Of a stretch of DNA of 64,000 nt, positions 1 to 11,104 are shown in pieces (position 1 is the first letter of the stretch; each line of letters starts with the position of its first letter). The notes under the pieces are model-generated. The model made no database searches and was not told the DNA's origin. It was given only the letters and a program-made list of their open reading frames with translations. The position numbers were made by a program, and so were the translations under genes. The stretch is from Pseudomonas svalbardensis (GTDB taxonomy: Bacteria; Pseudomonadota; Gammaproteobacteria; Pseudomonadales; Pseudomonadaceae), in assembly GCF_030053115.1 (NCBI RefSeq), contig NZ_CP125619.1, positions 3,483,501 through 3,547,500 of the forward strand, read 5' to 3'.

Positions 1-859
1 GAAAGGCCTGGCCTACGATCCCCACCTGGATGGCAGCGATGACATGGCGGGCGGTTTGACGTTGTCCCGCGAGTTGATGCGCGAAATGCTCCGCCTGGGA
101 TTGCCGATTGCCACCGAACTGCTGCAACCGATGGCTGCCGGCTACTTCGACGACCTGCTGAGCTGGGTCGCCATTGGCGCTCGCACCACCGAATCGCAGA
201 TCCATCGGGAAATGGCCAGCGGCCTGAGCATGCCGGTCGGCTTCAAGAACGGCACCGATGGTGGTGTCGGTGTGGCCAGCGACGCCATGCGCTCCGCCGC
301 CCATCCGCATCGCCATTTCGGGGTCGACAGCCAGGGTCATCCGGCAATCATTCAGACACCGGGCAATCCCGACACCCACCTGGTGCTGCGTGGCGGACAC
401 CGTGGGCCGAACTACGACCGCGACAGCGTCGCCCGAGTGAACAGCGATTTGACCAAACTGAAGATCCCGGCCCGGATCATGGTCGACTGCAGCCATGCCA
501 ACAGCGGCAAAGACCCGTTGCGTCAGCCAGCGGTGTTTAACGATGTGCTTGAACAGCGCCTGCAAGGTGATCGATCACTGATCGGCATGATGATCGAGAG
601 TCACCTGTTCGAAGGCTGCCAACCGCTGGGCCCGTCAATGCGCTACGGCGTGTCAGTAACGGACGGCTGCCTTGGCTGGAGCGGGACGGAATTATTGTTA
701 CGCCAGGCAGCCGACCGGCTCAGAGCGCAGAGCGCAGAGCAGGGATCAACAATCGGCGTGAGCCACACCCTCTTCCAGTCCTCCCATCGAGGACTGGACG
801 TCGGAATCGAGACACTATCAACAGGCAAAGGGTGTTCCCGAAGTAGGCCATCGAAGTAA
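1..859 (+). CDS. 3-deoxy-7-phosphoheptulonate synthase (DAHP synthase), 5'-truncated by the window edge
   Basis: First step of the shikimate pathway: condenses phosphoenolpyruvate and erythrose 4-phosphate in the cytosol. The frame is open from base 2 and enters the window inside the barrel. Visible family motifs are GARTTESQ, PVGFKNGT, RGGHRGPNY, the DCSHANSGK loop and IESHLFEG, which belong to the AroF/G/H (type I, Phe/Tyr/Trp-regulated) class. Family members usually end soon after GVSVTDGCLGW plus a short helix. Here the frame continues about 45 residues further through a 7-bp repeat (about 721-742) and low-conservation sequence to the stop at 857-859, so the natural stop seems to have been lost. 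Which isoenzyme it is cannot be decided without the N-terminus. Confidence 0.93.
   Translation, partial: KGLAYDPHLDGSDDMAGGLTLSRELMREMLRLGLPIATELLQPMAAGYFDDLLSWVAIGARTTESQIHREMASGLSMPVGFKNGTDGGVGVASDAMRSAAHPHRHFGVDSQGHPAIIQTPGNPDTHLVLRGGHRGPNYDRDSVARVNSDLTKLKIPARIMVDCSHANSGKDPLRQPAVFNDVLEQRLQGDRSLIGMMIESHLFEGCQPLGPSMRYGVSVTDGCLGWSGTELLLRQAADRLRAQSAEQGSTIGVSHTLFQSSHRGLDVGIETLSTGKGCSRSRPSK
775..797. repeat. short inverted repeat inside the DAHP synthase tail
   Basis: Eight-base arms CCAGTCCT and AGGACTGG lie at 775-782 and 790-797 with a 7-nt loop. No T-run follows, so it is a weak terminator at best. It sits inside the unusual C-terminal extension of the DAHP synthase frame, which suggests that this stretch was once noncoding. 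Confidence 0.4.
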
Positions 860-1049
860 AGCGCCGTGTTACAGATAAAAAGATGTCCAAATATTCCGAA
901 CAAGACCTCATCTACTTTCGAGCTTTCGTACATTTTCTATTCCGTTTTCATCAGGTTACAGCGGCTTTTTCATACAACGCCGAACAGCGGGTGTGCTTTA
1001 GAGTGAGCCCATCAACACACCTCTGAACGACTGCGAAAAAGGAAAGAAC

Positions 1050-1931
1050 ATGCTACGGAATGCAACTACTCAGTATCCGATCCTGTTGGTCCACGGGCTC
1101 TTCGGCTTCGATCGCATCGGCAAGATCGAACTCTTTCATGACGTCAAGCAGGCCCTCAGGAGTGCAGGCGCAAGAGTGCTTATCCCGCACTTGTCGGCTA
1201 CCCATAGCAATGAAGTTCGAGGCGACCAACTTCTGGCGCAGATCGAACGGGTACTGGAAGGAACCGGTGCAAACAAAGTCAACCTGATCGGCCACAGCCA
1301 AGGCGCGCTCGCTGCACGTTATGCGGCAGCGACAGCGCCGGAAGCAATCGCTTCGGTGACGTCCGTCAGCGGACCAAATCACGGCTCGGAACTGGCCGAC
1401 TTCTTGCGCAAGGCGCTGACGCCCGGGCGGCTGCCGGAACACGTCGCCTCGACAGTTGCAACGTTGTTTGCAGACTTTCTATCGTTGCTCAGCGGCCACC
1501 GTCACCTGCCGCAGAACGCCATCGCCGCTCTGAATGCCCTGACCACCGAAGGTGTAGGCGCGTTCAATGATAAGTACCCTCAGGGGTTGCCGAAAACCTG
1601 GGGTGGCAAGGGTCGCGAACTGGTCGACGGCGTACGTTATTACTCCTGGAGCGGCACCCTGCAGGGCGACATCCTCGACAAAGGGCTTGATGCTCTTAGT
1701 CCGCTGCACGGGTTCCTCCGCGCCTTTTCCCACTACTTCACCACCGAACCCGAGCAGAACGATGGCCTGGTTGGCCGCTACAGCTCCCATTTGGGCAAAG
1801 TCATCCGGTCCGACTACCCGCTGGATCATCTGGACAGCCTCAGCCAGACCTCCGGTCCGTTGCGCAAGGGCATCGACCCGATTGCCCTGTATGTGCAGCA
1901 TGCAGAGCGTCTGAGAAATGCCGGCCTATAA
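1050..1931 (+). CDS. Triacylglycerol lipase, P. fragi-type (family I.1), no signal peptide
   Basis: An alpha/beta hydrolase of 293 aa that hydrolyses acylglycerols. It starts directly with the core strand (PILLVHGLFG at 10-19, whose HG forms the oxyanion-hole region). The nucleophile elbow GHSQG puts Ser83 in place, with Asp238 in QNDGLVG and His260 in PLDHLD. The same triad spacing is what I recall for the P. fragi lipase. There is no N-terminal signal sequence and no foldase (lif) gene beside it, also as in the P. fragi enzyme, so the export route is unclear. An AAAGGAAAG ribosome binding site lies just before the ATG. It stands alone: the next gene is a parvulin after about 108 bp. Confidence 0.93.
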   Translation: MLRNATTQYPILLVHGLFGFDRIGKIELFHDVKQALRSAGARVLIPHLSATHSNEVRGDQLLAQIERVLEGTGANKVNLIGHSQGALAARYAAATAPEAIASVTSVSGPNHGSELADFLRKALTPGRLPEHVASTVATLFADFLSLLSGHRHLPQNAIAALNALTTEGVGAFNDKYPQGLPKTWGGKGRELVDGVRYYSWSGTLQGDILDKGLDALSPLHGFLRAFSHYFTTEPEQNDGLVGRYSSHLGKVIRSDYPLDHLDSLSQTSGPLRKGIDPIALYVQHAERLRNAGL

Positions 1932-2039
1932 AGGAATACCGTACCGGCCTGCATAGTCTGTACGGAACTTTGAGAAGAAATAGACCACTGAATCCGGTAG
2001 GCTCCGCACTTTACTGAACATTGAAAGGAGTATTTCACC

Positions 2040-2321
2040 ATGGCTAAAGCCACTGCCCGTCACATCCTCGTTGCCAGCGAAGCCAAGTGCAACGAATTGA
2101 AAGCCCAAATCGAAGGCGGCGCTGATTTCGCCGAAGTCGCCAAAGCCAACTCCACTTGCCCGTCCAGCCGCCAGGGCGGTGATCTGGGTTCGTTCGGTCC
2201 AGGCCAGATGGTCAAGGAATTCGACGCCGTGGTCTTCAGCGCACCGATCAACGTGGTGCAAGGCCCGGTCAAGACCCAGTTCGGTTACCACCTGCTGGAA
2301 GTGACCAGCCGTCAGGACTGA
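2040..2321 (+). CDS. ppiC: Parvulin-type peptidyl-prolyl cis-trans isomerase (PpiC-like)
   Basis: A 93-aa single-domain rotamase that catalyses proline cis/trans isomerisation and is probably cytosolic, since it has no signal peptide. It has the parvulin hallmarks ARHILV near the N-terminus, the CPS...GGDLG loop, and FGYHLLEV near the C-terminus. A good AAAGGAG site precedes the ATG. It is monocistronic and closed by a hairpin terminator. A paralogue with the same layout lies at 17865-18140. Confidence 0.95.
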   Translation: MAKATARHILVASEAKCNELKAQIEGGADFAEVAKANSTCPSSRQGGDLGSFGPGQMVKEFDAVVFSAPINVVQGPVKTQFGYHLLEVTSRQD

Positions 2322-2340
2322 TCAAGCCTTAAGTTTTCTG

Positions 2341-2376
2341 CACAACGGCCCGCCTTTTGGTGGGCCGTTGTGTTTC
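2341..2376 (+). terminator. Rho-independent-type hairpin after ppiC
   Basis: Arms CACAACGGCCCGCC (2341-2354) and GGTGGGCCGTTGTG (2359-2372) pair with one G-T wobble around a TTTT loop, followed by TTTC. It closes the parvulin gene and separates it from the yej operon. Confidence 0.8.
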
Positions 2377-2456
2377 GGATGCGTGATACGAGTGGCGAGG
2401 GACGCGCCGCTAGCGTACAAATTGCGGTTATTGACCACCCGGCTCTAAGGCTGACA

Positions 2457-4325
2457 ATGCGACTGGCGTTCCCTACTTTATTGTTCACGGCCGTGGCCCT
2501 GTTGTTGTGCGTCACCGGTGTGACTGCAGCACCGCAACATGCGTTGACCGTGTACGGTGAACCGGCGAAGTATCCTGCCGGCTTCAGTCATTTTGCCTAC
2601 ACAAACCCGCAAGCCCCCAAGGGTGGCACGATGCGCCGCTCGGCCGTCGAAATCGGTCATTTCGATCATATGTTGCCCTACATCGATAAAGGCATTGGCG
2701 TCACACAGATCGACGGCCTGCTTTACTCGCCCCTCGCCCAGCGTTCACTGGATGAGCCTTACACCGTCTACGGCCTGGTGGCACAGAAGATGGAGCGTTC
2801 GGACGACGGTTTGTTCCTGCGCTTCTACCTGAACCCCAAGGCTCGTTTTGCAGACGGCAAACCGATCACGGCCGAAGACGTTCGTTACACCTTCGACCTG
2901 TTGATGACCCAGGGCAGCCTGCGTTATCGCACTCAATTTGCCGACGTCAAAGGCGTCGAAGTGGAATCAGCTCTAACGGTTCGGTTCGACTTGAAAAGTA
3001 ATGAAAACCGTACCCTGCCCCTTGATATCGCGACCTTGCCGGTGTTTCCCGAGCATTGGTGGAAGACTCGCGACTTCGCCAATGGGGGCGGTTACGAGCC
3101 ACCGTTGGGCAGTGGCCCTTACAGGGTGAGCAAAGTCGACTCCGGTCGCAGCATCACCTTCGAGCGCAATGCCGATTGGTGGGGCAAGGATTTACCGGTC
3201 AGCCGCGGCCTCTACAACTTCGATCGTTTCAGCATCGAGTACTTCGGCGATACCGACGTCGCCCGCCAGGTCCTGCGCGGCGGTGCCTACGACTACAACC
3301 GAGAATTTTCCGCCACCGGTTACTCCATCGGCTACGACGGCCCGGCCCTCAGTGACGGGCGCCTGCAAAAGGCGCACCTGGCAACGCAAGCTCCCCAAAC
3401 GGCTCAGGGCTTTGTGTTCAATTTACAAAACCCTATGTTCCAGGACCGTCGAGTGCGTCAGGCGCTGGCCATGCTCTGGGATTTCGAGTGGAGCAACCGG
3501 CAGATGATGCGCGACATGTACATCCGCCAGCAGAGTTACTTTTCCAACACCGACCTCGCCGCCCGACACCTGCCGGACGCCGGCGAACTGGCGATTCTCG
3601 AACCGCTGCGCGGGCAGATCCCCGACGAGGTGTTCATCCAGGTTTTCGAAGCACCAAAAACCGATGGCAGTGGCGTGATACGCGACAAACAGTTGCAGGC
3701 ACTCGATTTGCTCGAACAGGCCGGCTGGAAACCCGATGGCGATCAACTGGTCAACGCCGAAGGCAAGTCATTGAGTTTCACTTTCCTGGTCAGCCAGAAC
3801 GGCATGGACCGATTGCTGCTGCCTTATAAGCGCACCCTGAAACAGATCGGCATCGACATGAACATCCGCCGCATCGACTCGTCCCAATACGTGAATCGCC
3901 TGATGAGCCGCGACTACGACATGATCGTCACCGGCTACCCGGTCACGACGTCGCCCGGGGGTGAACTGCTCAATTACTTCGGCTCGGTCTCGGCCAACGA
4001 CCCTGGCGCCAATAACTACATGGTCTTGAAAAATCCGGCGGTCGACACATTGATCGCCGGGTTGATTCGCGCCACCACCCAACCCGAAATGCTGCACTAC
4101 GCCCACGCGCTGGACCGGGTGCTGCAATGGAACTACTACTGGATTCCCAACTATTACCCGCCGGGCAGCTCCACCGTGTGGTGGAATCGTTTCGGCAGGC
4201 CCAACGAGCAAGCGAGCAATGACGAAGCCATCGAGAGCTGGTGGGAAATCAGCACCACGCCGCTGACCAACCAACAGATGACCGCTGAGCAAATCAGCCG
4301 TGGCAAACCCGGAGGGCCGCACTGA
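2457..4325 (+). CDS. yejA: Peptide ABC transporter periplasmic binding protein, YejA-like
   Basis: Extracytoplasmic solute-binding protein family 5 (SBP_bac_5) for peptides or microcin C-like compounds, delivering substrate to YejB/YejE. I start at the ATG at 2457, because it opens a clean signal peptide ([10 protein letters not shown], hydrophobic core to about residue 20, cleavage near VTA-APQ). An earlier in-frame ATG at 2370 lies inside the upstream terminator and would bury the signal. The mature part shows the family features [10 protein letters not shown], the EDVRYTFD region and the late VTGYPV segment. About 622 aa, close to the usual size. Its stop overlaps the yejB start as TGATG, so the two are translationally coupled. 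Confidence 0.93.
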   Translation: MRLAFPTLLFTAVALLLCVTGVTAAPQHALTVYGEPAKYPAGFSHFAYTNPQAPKGGTMRRSAVEIGHFDHMLPYIDKGIGVTQIDGLLYSPLAQRSLDEPYTVYGLVAQKMERSDDGLFLRFYLNPKARFADGKPITAEDVRYTFDLLMTQGSLRYRTQFADVKGVEVESALTVRFDLKSNENRTLPLDIATLPVFPEHWWKTRDFANGGGYEPPLGSGPYRVSKVDSGRSITFERNADWWGKDLPVSRGLYNFDRFSIEYFGDTDVARQVLRGGAYDYNREFSATGYSIGYDGPALSDGRLQKAHLATQAPQTAQGFVFNLQNPMFQDRRVRQALAMLWDFEWSNRQMMRDMYIRQQSYFSNTDLAARHLPDAGELAILEPLRGQIPDEVFIQVFEAPKTDGSGVIRDKQLQALDLLEQAGWKPDGDQLVNAEGKSLSFTFLVSQNGMDRLLLPYKRTLKQIGIDMNIRRIDSSQYVNRLMSRDYDMIVTGYPVTTSPGGELLNYFGSVSANDPGANNYMVLKNPAVDTLIAGLIRATTQPEMLHYAHALDRVLQWNYYWIPNYYPPGSSTVWWNRFGRPNEQASNDEAIESWWEISTTPLTNQQMTAEQISRGKPGGPH

Positions 4326-5386
4326 TGTGGGCTTACATACTGCGGCGTCTGCTGCTGATCATTCCGACGCTGGTGATCATTCTTCTGGTCAACTTCATCA
4401 TCGTCCAGGCCGCGCCGGGCGGCCCGGTGGAACAGGCCATCGCGCACTTGCAAGGCATCGGCGGCGCGAGTGTCGGCGGCGGTTCCGGCGAACGCATGTC
4501 CGACACCTCCCGATCCAGTCGCGGCCTCGACCCGCAACTGATCAAGGACATCGAAAAGCAATACGGCTTCGATAAGCCGGCGCACGAACGCCTGTGGCTG
4601 ATGCTCACCAGTTACGCGCGCCTGGACTTCGGCAAGAGCTTTTTCCGCGGCGCGACCGTCACCGATCTGATCCTGGAAAAAATGCCGGTGACCATTTCCC
4701 TTGGTCTCTGGGCGACGCTGATCACCTACCTGGTGTCAATTCCTTTGGGGATCCGCAAGGCCGTGCACCACGGCAGCCATTTCGATATCTGGAGCAGCAC
4801 CGCGATCGTCATCGGCTACGCCATGCCCGCGTTTCTGTTCGCGATGTTCCTGATCGTGGTCTTCGCCGGCGGTACCTCGCTGAACTGGTTCCCAGTGCGC
4901 GGGCTGGTCTCGGACAACTTCGAATCGTTGTCGACCGTGGGCAAAATCGCCGATTACTTCTGGCACCTGGTATTGCCGGTGACGGCGCTGGTGATCGGCG
5001 GGTTCGCCACACTGACCATTCTGACCAAGAACTCCTTCCTCAATGAAATCACGCGCCAGTACGTGGTCACCGCCCGCGCCAAGGGTCTGAGCGAACGCCG
5101 AGTGCTCTACGGTCACGTGTTTCGCAACGCCATGCTGCTGGTGGTCTCGGGGATTCCCCAGGCGTTCATCAGCGTATTTTTCGCCGGCTCTCTGCTGATC
5201 GAAGTGATTTTCTCTCTCGACGGCCTGGGTCGCATGAGTTACGAAGCCGCGGTTTCCCGGGACTACCCGGTGGTATTCGGTTCGCTGTTCATCTTCACGC
5301 TGTTCGGTCTCTTGATAAAACTGGTCGGCGACCTCTGCTACACCCTCGTCGACCCGCGTATCGACTTCGCCGCGAGGAACGCCTGA
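4325..5386 (+). CDS. yejB: Peptide ABC transporter inner-membrane permease, YejB-like
   Basis: A DppB-type (BPD_transp_1) permease of 353 aa. One transmembrane segment lies at the N-terminus (about 8-30), then a periplasmic stretch, then five more segments from about residue 120. The EAA loop that docks the ATPase is visible as [19 protein letters not shown] (near 247-265). It pairs with YejE to form the channel. The overlap with yejA upstream and yejE downstream (both TGATG) shows a tight operon. Confidence 0.94.
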   Translation: MWAYILRRLLLIIPTLVIILLVNFIIVQAAPGGPVEQAIAHLQGIGGASVGGGSGERMSDTSRSSRGLDPQLIKDIEKQYGFDKPAHERLWLMLTSYARLDFGKSFFRGATVTDLILEKMPVTISLGLWATLITYLVSIPLGIRKAVHHGSHFDIWSSTAIVIGYAMPAFLFAMFLIVVFAGGTSLNWFPVRGLVSDNFESLSTVGKIADYFWHLVLPVTALVIGGFATLTILTKNSFLNEITRQYVVTARAKGLSERRVLYGHVFRNAMLLVVSGIPQAFISVFFAGSLLIEVIFSLDGLGRMSYEAAVSRDYPVVFGSLFIFTLFGLLIKLVGDLCYTLVDPRIDFAARNA

Positions 5387-6408
5387 TGTTCAAGCTCTCG
5401 CCGTTAGGTCGTCGTCGTTTCGAGCGTTTCAAGAAAAACCGTCGTGGCTGGTGGTCGCTGTGGTTGTTTGTTGGCCTGTTCCTGTTGACCCTCGGTGGCG
5501 AACTGATTGCGAACGACAAGCCGCTGATCGTCAGCTATCAGGGCTCACTCTACTTCCCGGCACTGAAGCGTCATACCGAGCAGGAATTTGGCGGCCAGCT
5601 GCCGTTCCAGGCCGACTACCGCAGCGATTATGTGCAGAAGCTGATTCACCAGGACGGTGGCTGGATGCTGTTCCCGCCGATCCCCTTCAGCGACGACACA
5701 CCGAACTATGACCTCAATCAACCGACGCCAAGTCCTCCGACGAAGGTTAACTGGCTGGGCACCGACGACCAGGCGCGGGACGTGTTGGCCCGAGTGATTT
5801 TCGGTGCGCGGGTGTCGATCCTGTTTGCCTTGATGCTGACGTTTGTCAGTGCACTGATCGGCATCGCTGCCGGCGCCCTGCAAGGCTACTACGGCGGCTG
5901 GGTCGACCTGATCGGTCAACGGTTGCTGGAGGTTTGGTCGGGGCTGCCGGTGCTGTACCTGCTGATCATCCTGTCGGGTTTCGTCGAGCCTAATTTCTGG
6001 TGGCTGCTGGGGATCATGGCGCTGTTTTCCTGGTTGGCCCTGGTGGACGTGGTGCGCGCCGAATTCCTGCGCGGACGCAACCTGGAATACGTCAAAGCAG
6101 CCCGGGCGCTGGGCTTGACCGACCGAAAAGTCATCGTCCGGCACATTCTGCCCAACGCGATGAACGCGACCCTGAGCTACCTGCCGTTCATTCTGACCGG
6201 AGCGATCTCCACCCTCACAGCGTTGGACTTTCTCGGTTTCGGCATGCCCGCCGGCAGTGCATCGTTGGGCGAGTTGATCGGTCAGGGTAAACAAAACCTG
6301 CAAGCGCCGTGGCTGGGATTGACGGCGTTTTTCACCCTGGCGCTGATTCTTTCTTTACTGGTGTTTATCGGGGAGGCGTTGCGTGATGCCTTTGATCCCC
6401 GATCGTGA
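5386..6408 (+). CDS. yejE: Peptide ABC transporter inner-membrane permease, YejE-like
   Basis: A DppC-type permease, 340 aa. It has the N-terminal cytosolic arm and first membrane segment (FKKNRRGWWSLWLFVGLFLL), a long periplasmic insertion before GTDDQARDVLARVIFGAR, and then the membrane domain with the EAA loop ARALGLTDRKVIVRHILPNA. The long insertion between the first and second membrane segments is characteristic of YejE as opposed to DppC/OppC. It overlaps yejB by one base. The yejF ATG follows 14 nt after its stop. Confidence 0.94.
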   Translation: MFKLSPLGRRRFERFKKNRRGWWSLWLFVGLFLLTLGGELIANDKPLIVSYQGSLYFPALKRHTEQEFGGQLPFQADYRSDYVQKLIHQDGGWMLFPPIPFSDDTPNYDLNQPTPSPPTKVNWLGTDDQARDVLARVIFGARVSILFALMLTFVSALIGIAAGALQGYYGGWVDLIGQRLLEVWSGLPVLYLLIILSGFVEPNFWWLLGIMALFSWLALVDVVRAEFLRGRNLEYVKAARALGLTDRKVIVRHILPNAMNATLSYLPFILTGAISTLTALDFLGFGMPAGSASLGELIGQGKQNLQAPWLGLTAFFTLALILSLLVFIGEALRDAFDPRS

Positions 6409-6422
6409 TGCGGACTACTGAT

Positions 6423-8002
<1,580 letters not shown>

Positions 8003-8006
<4 letters not shown>

Positions 8007-9418
8007 ACACCACCGAAAGCCTCAAGGACTACCAGCGCGTTCGTTTGCTGGCCATCCGCTCGTTGTTCGAGATCATCGAGCAGTCCAGCGAAGGCACGGT
8101 GATTGTCGACCGCGATGCGAACATCGTCTGGATGAACGAGCGCTATGCCCGACGCTTCGGCCTGGAATCAGCGGAAGTGGCAATCGGCAAGTCCTGCGAA
8201 AGCGTGATCCCCGGCAGTCTGTTGCGCGAGGTGGTGCGTACCGGTCGGCCGATTTTGCTCGATATGCAGGACACCCCCAAAGAACCATTGGTGGTGATGC
8301 GCCTGCCGATTCATGACGACGCCGGCGTGGTGATCGGCGCCATCGGGTTTGCGCTGTTCGACGAATTACGCAGCCTCTCGCCGATGCTCAAGCGCTACAT
8401 GAGCATGCAGGAAGAACTGGCGTCCACCCGCTCGCTGCTGCGAGCGCGGCAGACCAAGTACAACTTCGCGCACTTCATCGGCACCAGTGCCGCCAGCCTC
8501 GAAGTCAAACGCCGCGCCCGACGCAGTGCCAGCGCCGAGTCCCCAGTGTTGCTGCTCGGTGAAACCGGCACCGGCAAAGAGCTGCTGGCCCAGGCGATCC
8601 ACGGCGCTTCGCCGCGTGCGCACAAAGCCTTTGTCAGCATCAACAGCGCGGCGATTCCCGAATCGTTGCTGGAAGCGGAATTCTTCGGCACCGCGCCCGG
8701 CGCGTTTACCGGCGCCGATCGCAAGGGCCGCGCCGGCAAGTTGCAAATTGCCCAGGGCGGCACCCTGTTTCTCGATGAAATCGGCGACATGCCGTTGCCA
8801 CTGCAAAGCAAACTGCTGCGGGTACTGCAGGAGAAAGAATTCGAGCCGGTGGGTTCCAACGAAGTGATCCAGAGCGATGTGCGGGTGATTGCCGCGACCT
8901 CCACGGATTTGGATGCCGCGATCAAACGCGGTGAATTTCGCGCCGATCTGTATTACCGCCTCAACGTGCTGCCGATCCAGGTCCCACCGCTGCGTGATCG
9001 ACTCGACGATCTCCCGGCTCTCAGTGAAGCCATTCTGGAAGAACTGCGCAGTCAACACGAATTGAACCGCGAAGCCTTGGACCTGCTGGGTCAACATGCC
9101 TGGCCGGGGAATATTCGTGAACTGCGCAACGTGCTGGAGCGGGCGGCATTGCTCAGTGATGACTTGATGCTGAATGCCGCAGATATCCGCGCGGCGATTG
9201 GTACGCTCACACCGGTAGCGCGTGCGGCGCCTGTAACGATTGAGCCGGTTGCGCATGAGACTTTCAGTGAGGCTCGGGAGCGGTTTGATCGACAGTTGAT
9301 TGAAGCTGCCCTCGCGCAATGTGGCGGGAAGGTTGTTGAAGCGGCGGCGCGGTTGGGCTTGGGGCGGTCAACTTTGTATAAGAAGATGGTGGCGTTGGGG
9401 ATTGTAGAGTCTCCGTAA
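8003..9418 (+). CDS. hbcR: Sigma-54-dependent transcriptional activator with PAS domain (HbcR-like)
   Basis: An enhancer-binding protein of 471 aa. An N-terminal PAS domain (about 18-120) is followed by an AAA+ domain with Walker A GETGTGKE (about 186-193), the sigma-54 contact loop GAFTGA (about 233-238) and Walker B GTLFLDEIGD. A C-terminal Fis-type helix-turn-helix ends in LGLGRSTLYKKMVALGI. There is no receiver domain, so it is driven by a ligand or partner rather than phosphorylation. From its position next to a permease, 3-hydroxybutyrate dehydrogenase and acetoacetyl-CoA synthetase, and from what I recall of P. aeruginosa PA2005 (HbcR), I infer that it activates 3-hydroxybutyrate catabolism from the promoter at 9633. 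Its start overlaps the yejF stop. Confidence 0.88.
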
Positions 9419-9450
9419 TGAGACACGAATCTCCATCGATAGACAGACCT

Positions 9451-9530
9451 TCGCGAGCAGGCTCGCTCCCACTCCTGATCGCATTTCTACAGGGTGGACA
9501 CTCAACCTGTGGGAGCGAGCCTGCTCGCGA
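9451..9530. repeat. REP inverted pair, copy 1
   Basis: Two 22-nt copies in opposite orientation: TCGCGAGCAGGCTCGCTCCCAC at 9451-9472 and its reverse complement at 9509-9530, separated by 36 nt. The same element recurs at 13932, 19134, 30557 and 42570. It lies between the activator gene and the sigma-54 promoter and could act as a transcript end or boundary. Confidence 0.9.
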
Positions 9531-9632
9531 AAAGACCTTCAAAATCGACATATATCTCAAAATAGAGACGAAAACCTCAAGCACGCCATGAAAATCTGAA
9601 AAATATCCATACATTTCAATGCCTTAACCTTC

Positions 9633-9648
9633 TGGCACGAAACTCGCT
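9633..9648 (+). promoter_or_regulatory. Sigma-54 (-24/-12) promoter for the 3-hydroxybutyrate operon
   Basis: TGGCACGAAACTCGCT matches the consensus TGGCACG-N4-TTGCW with one deviation (TCGCT for TTGCT). The invariant GG (9634-9635) and GC (9646-9647) are separated by exactly 10 bases. It lies about 58 bp before the permease ATG and just downstream of a sigma-54 activator gene. AT-rich sequence upstream (9541-9630) is the natural place for activator sites; a small TCTC...GAGA inverted repeat at 9555-9568 is only a weak candidate. Confidence 0.85.
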
Positions 9649-9705
9649 AAAGCCCTCTCCCACCAAGATCCACCCTAAAAAAAATAACAATCCAGGAGAC
9701 ACACC

Positions 9706-11097
9706 ATGAGTGTGATCATTGCCTTGGCAGCTCTCACGCTGCTAATGCTCGCGGCTTACCGTGGCTACAGCGTTATCCTCTTTGCCCCGATTGCCGCCCT
9801 CGGCGCCGTACTGCTCACCGACCCTTCCGCCGTCGCCCCCGCGTTCACCGGGGTGTTCATGGAGAAAATGGTCGGCTTCATCAAACTGTATTTCCCGGTG
9901 TTCCTGCTCGGTGCGGTGTTCGGCAAGCTGATCGAGCTGTCGGGCTTTTCGCGCTCCATCGTCGCAGCGGCGATTCGTCTCCTCGGCACGAGTCAGGCGA
10001 TGCTGGTGATCGTACTGGTCTGCGCCCTGCTGACCTACGGCGGCGTGTCGCTGTTCGTGGTGGTGTTCGCGGTCTACCCGTTTGCCGCTGAAATGTTCCG
10101 CCAGAGCAATATTCCCAAGCGACTGATTCCGGCGACCATTGCCCTCGGCGCATTCTCGTTCACCATGGACGCCCTGCCCGGTACCCCGCAAATCCAGAAC
10201 ATCATCCCCAGCACCTTCTTCAACACCACCGCCTGGGCCGCGCCCTGGCTGGGCCTGATCGGCGCGATCTTCGTGGTCTGCGCCGGCATGCTGTTTCTGC
10301 AGCGCCAGCGCAACAAAGCGCAGCACGCCGGTGAAGGGTATGGCACCGATCTGCGCAACGAGCCGCAAACCGCTGCCGACATCAAACTGCCCAACCCATG
10401 GATCGCCGTGTCGCCGCTGCTGGCCGTCGGCATCATGAACCTGCTGTTCACTCAGTGGATTCCGCAGTGGTACGGCAAGACCCACAGCCTTGCGCTGCCG
10501 GGCATGGCCGCGCCGGTGACCACTGAAATCGCCAAACTCACGGCGATCTGGGCCGTTCAGGCAGCCTTGCTGGTCGGCATCATTATGGTGCTGGTATTCG
10601 GCTTCCAGGCGATTCGCGGCAAGTTGGCCGAAGGCAGTAGAAGTGCGGTCAGCGGTTCGTTGCTGGCGGCGATGAACACCGCATCGGAGTACGGCTTTGG
10701 TGCGGTGATCGCCTCCTTGCCGGGCTTCCTGGTATTGGCCGACTGGCTCAAGAGCATTCCCAATCCGCTGGTCAACGAAGCGATTACCGTAACCCTGCTG
10801 GCCGGCATCACCGGTTCTGCGTCGGGCGGTATGAGCATTGCGCTGGCGGCCATGGCCAATGACTTCATCGCAGCGGCCCATGCCGCCAATATCCCGCTGG
10901 AAGTACTGCACCGGGTGGCCGCGATGGCCAGTGGCGGCATGGACACCCTGCCGCACAACGGCGCGGTGATTACCTTGCTGGCGGTCACCGGCCTGACCCA
11001 CCGCGAAGCCTACAAAGACATTTTCTGTATTACGCTGATCAAGACCCTGGCGGTTTTTGTGGTGATCGGTACTTTCTACGCCACTGGCATTGTGTGA
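9706..11097 (+). CDS. GntP-family permease, probable 3-hydroxybutyrate transporter
   Basis: An inner-membrane secondary transporter of 463 aa with about 12 hydrophobic segments spread over its length. Characteristic GntP features include the N-terminal AYRGYSVILFAPIAALGAVL, the ALGAFSFTMDALPGTPQIQN region and the late ASGGMDTLPHNGAVI segment. The family transports gluconate and other small organic acids. Its place first in an operon with 3-hydroxybutyrate dehydrogenase and acetoacetyl-CoA synthetase suggests that 3-hydroxybutyrate (or acetoacetate) is the substrate; this is inference. An AGGAGA site precedes the ATG. Transcription is expected from the sigma-54 promoter. Confidence 0.88.
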   Translation: MSVIIALAALTLLMLAAYRGYSVILFAPIAALGAVLLTDPSAVAPAFTGVFMEKMVGFIKLYFPVFLLGAVFGKLIELSGFSRSIVAAAIRLLGTSQAMLVIVLVCALLTYGGVSLFVVVFAVYPFAAEMFRQSNIPKRLIPATIALGAFSFTMDALPGTPQIQNIIPSTFFNTTAWAAPWLGLIGAIFVVCAGMLFLQRQRNKAQHAGEGYGTDLRNEPQTAADIKLPNPWIAVSPLLAVGIMNLLFTQWIPQWYGKTHSLALPGMAAPVTTEIAKLTAIWAVQAALLVGIIMVLVFGFQAIRGKLAEGSRSAVSGSLLAAMNTASEYGFGAVIASLPGFLVLADWLKSIPNPLVNEAITVTLLAGITGSASGGMSIALAAMANDFIAAAHAANIPLEVLHRVAAMASGGMDTLPHNGAVITLLAVTGLTHREAYKDIFCITLIKTLAVFVVIGTFYATGIV

Positions 11098-11104
11098 GGT
11101 ATTC

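Noticed and set aside
9555..9568. TCTC...GAGA as an activator binding site for the sigma-54 promoter
   Set aside because: Only 4-bp arms; too weak to list as an operator.
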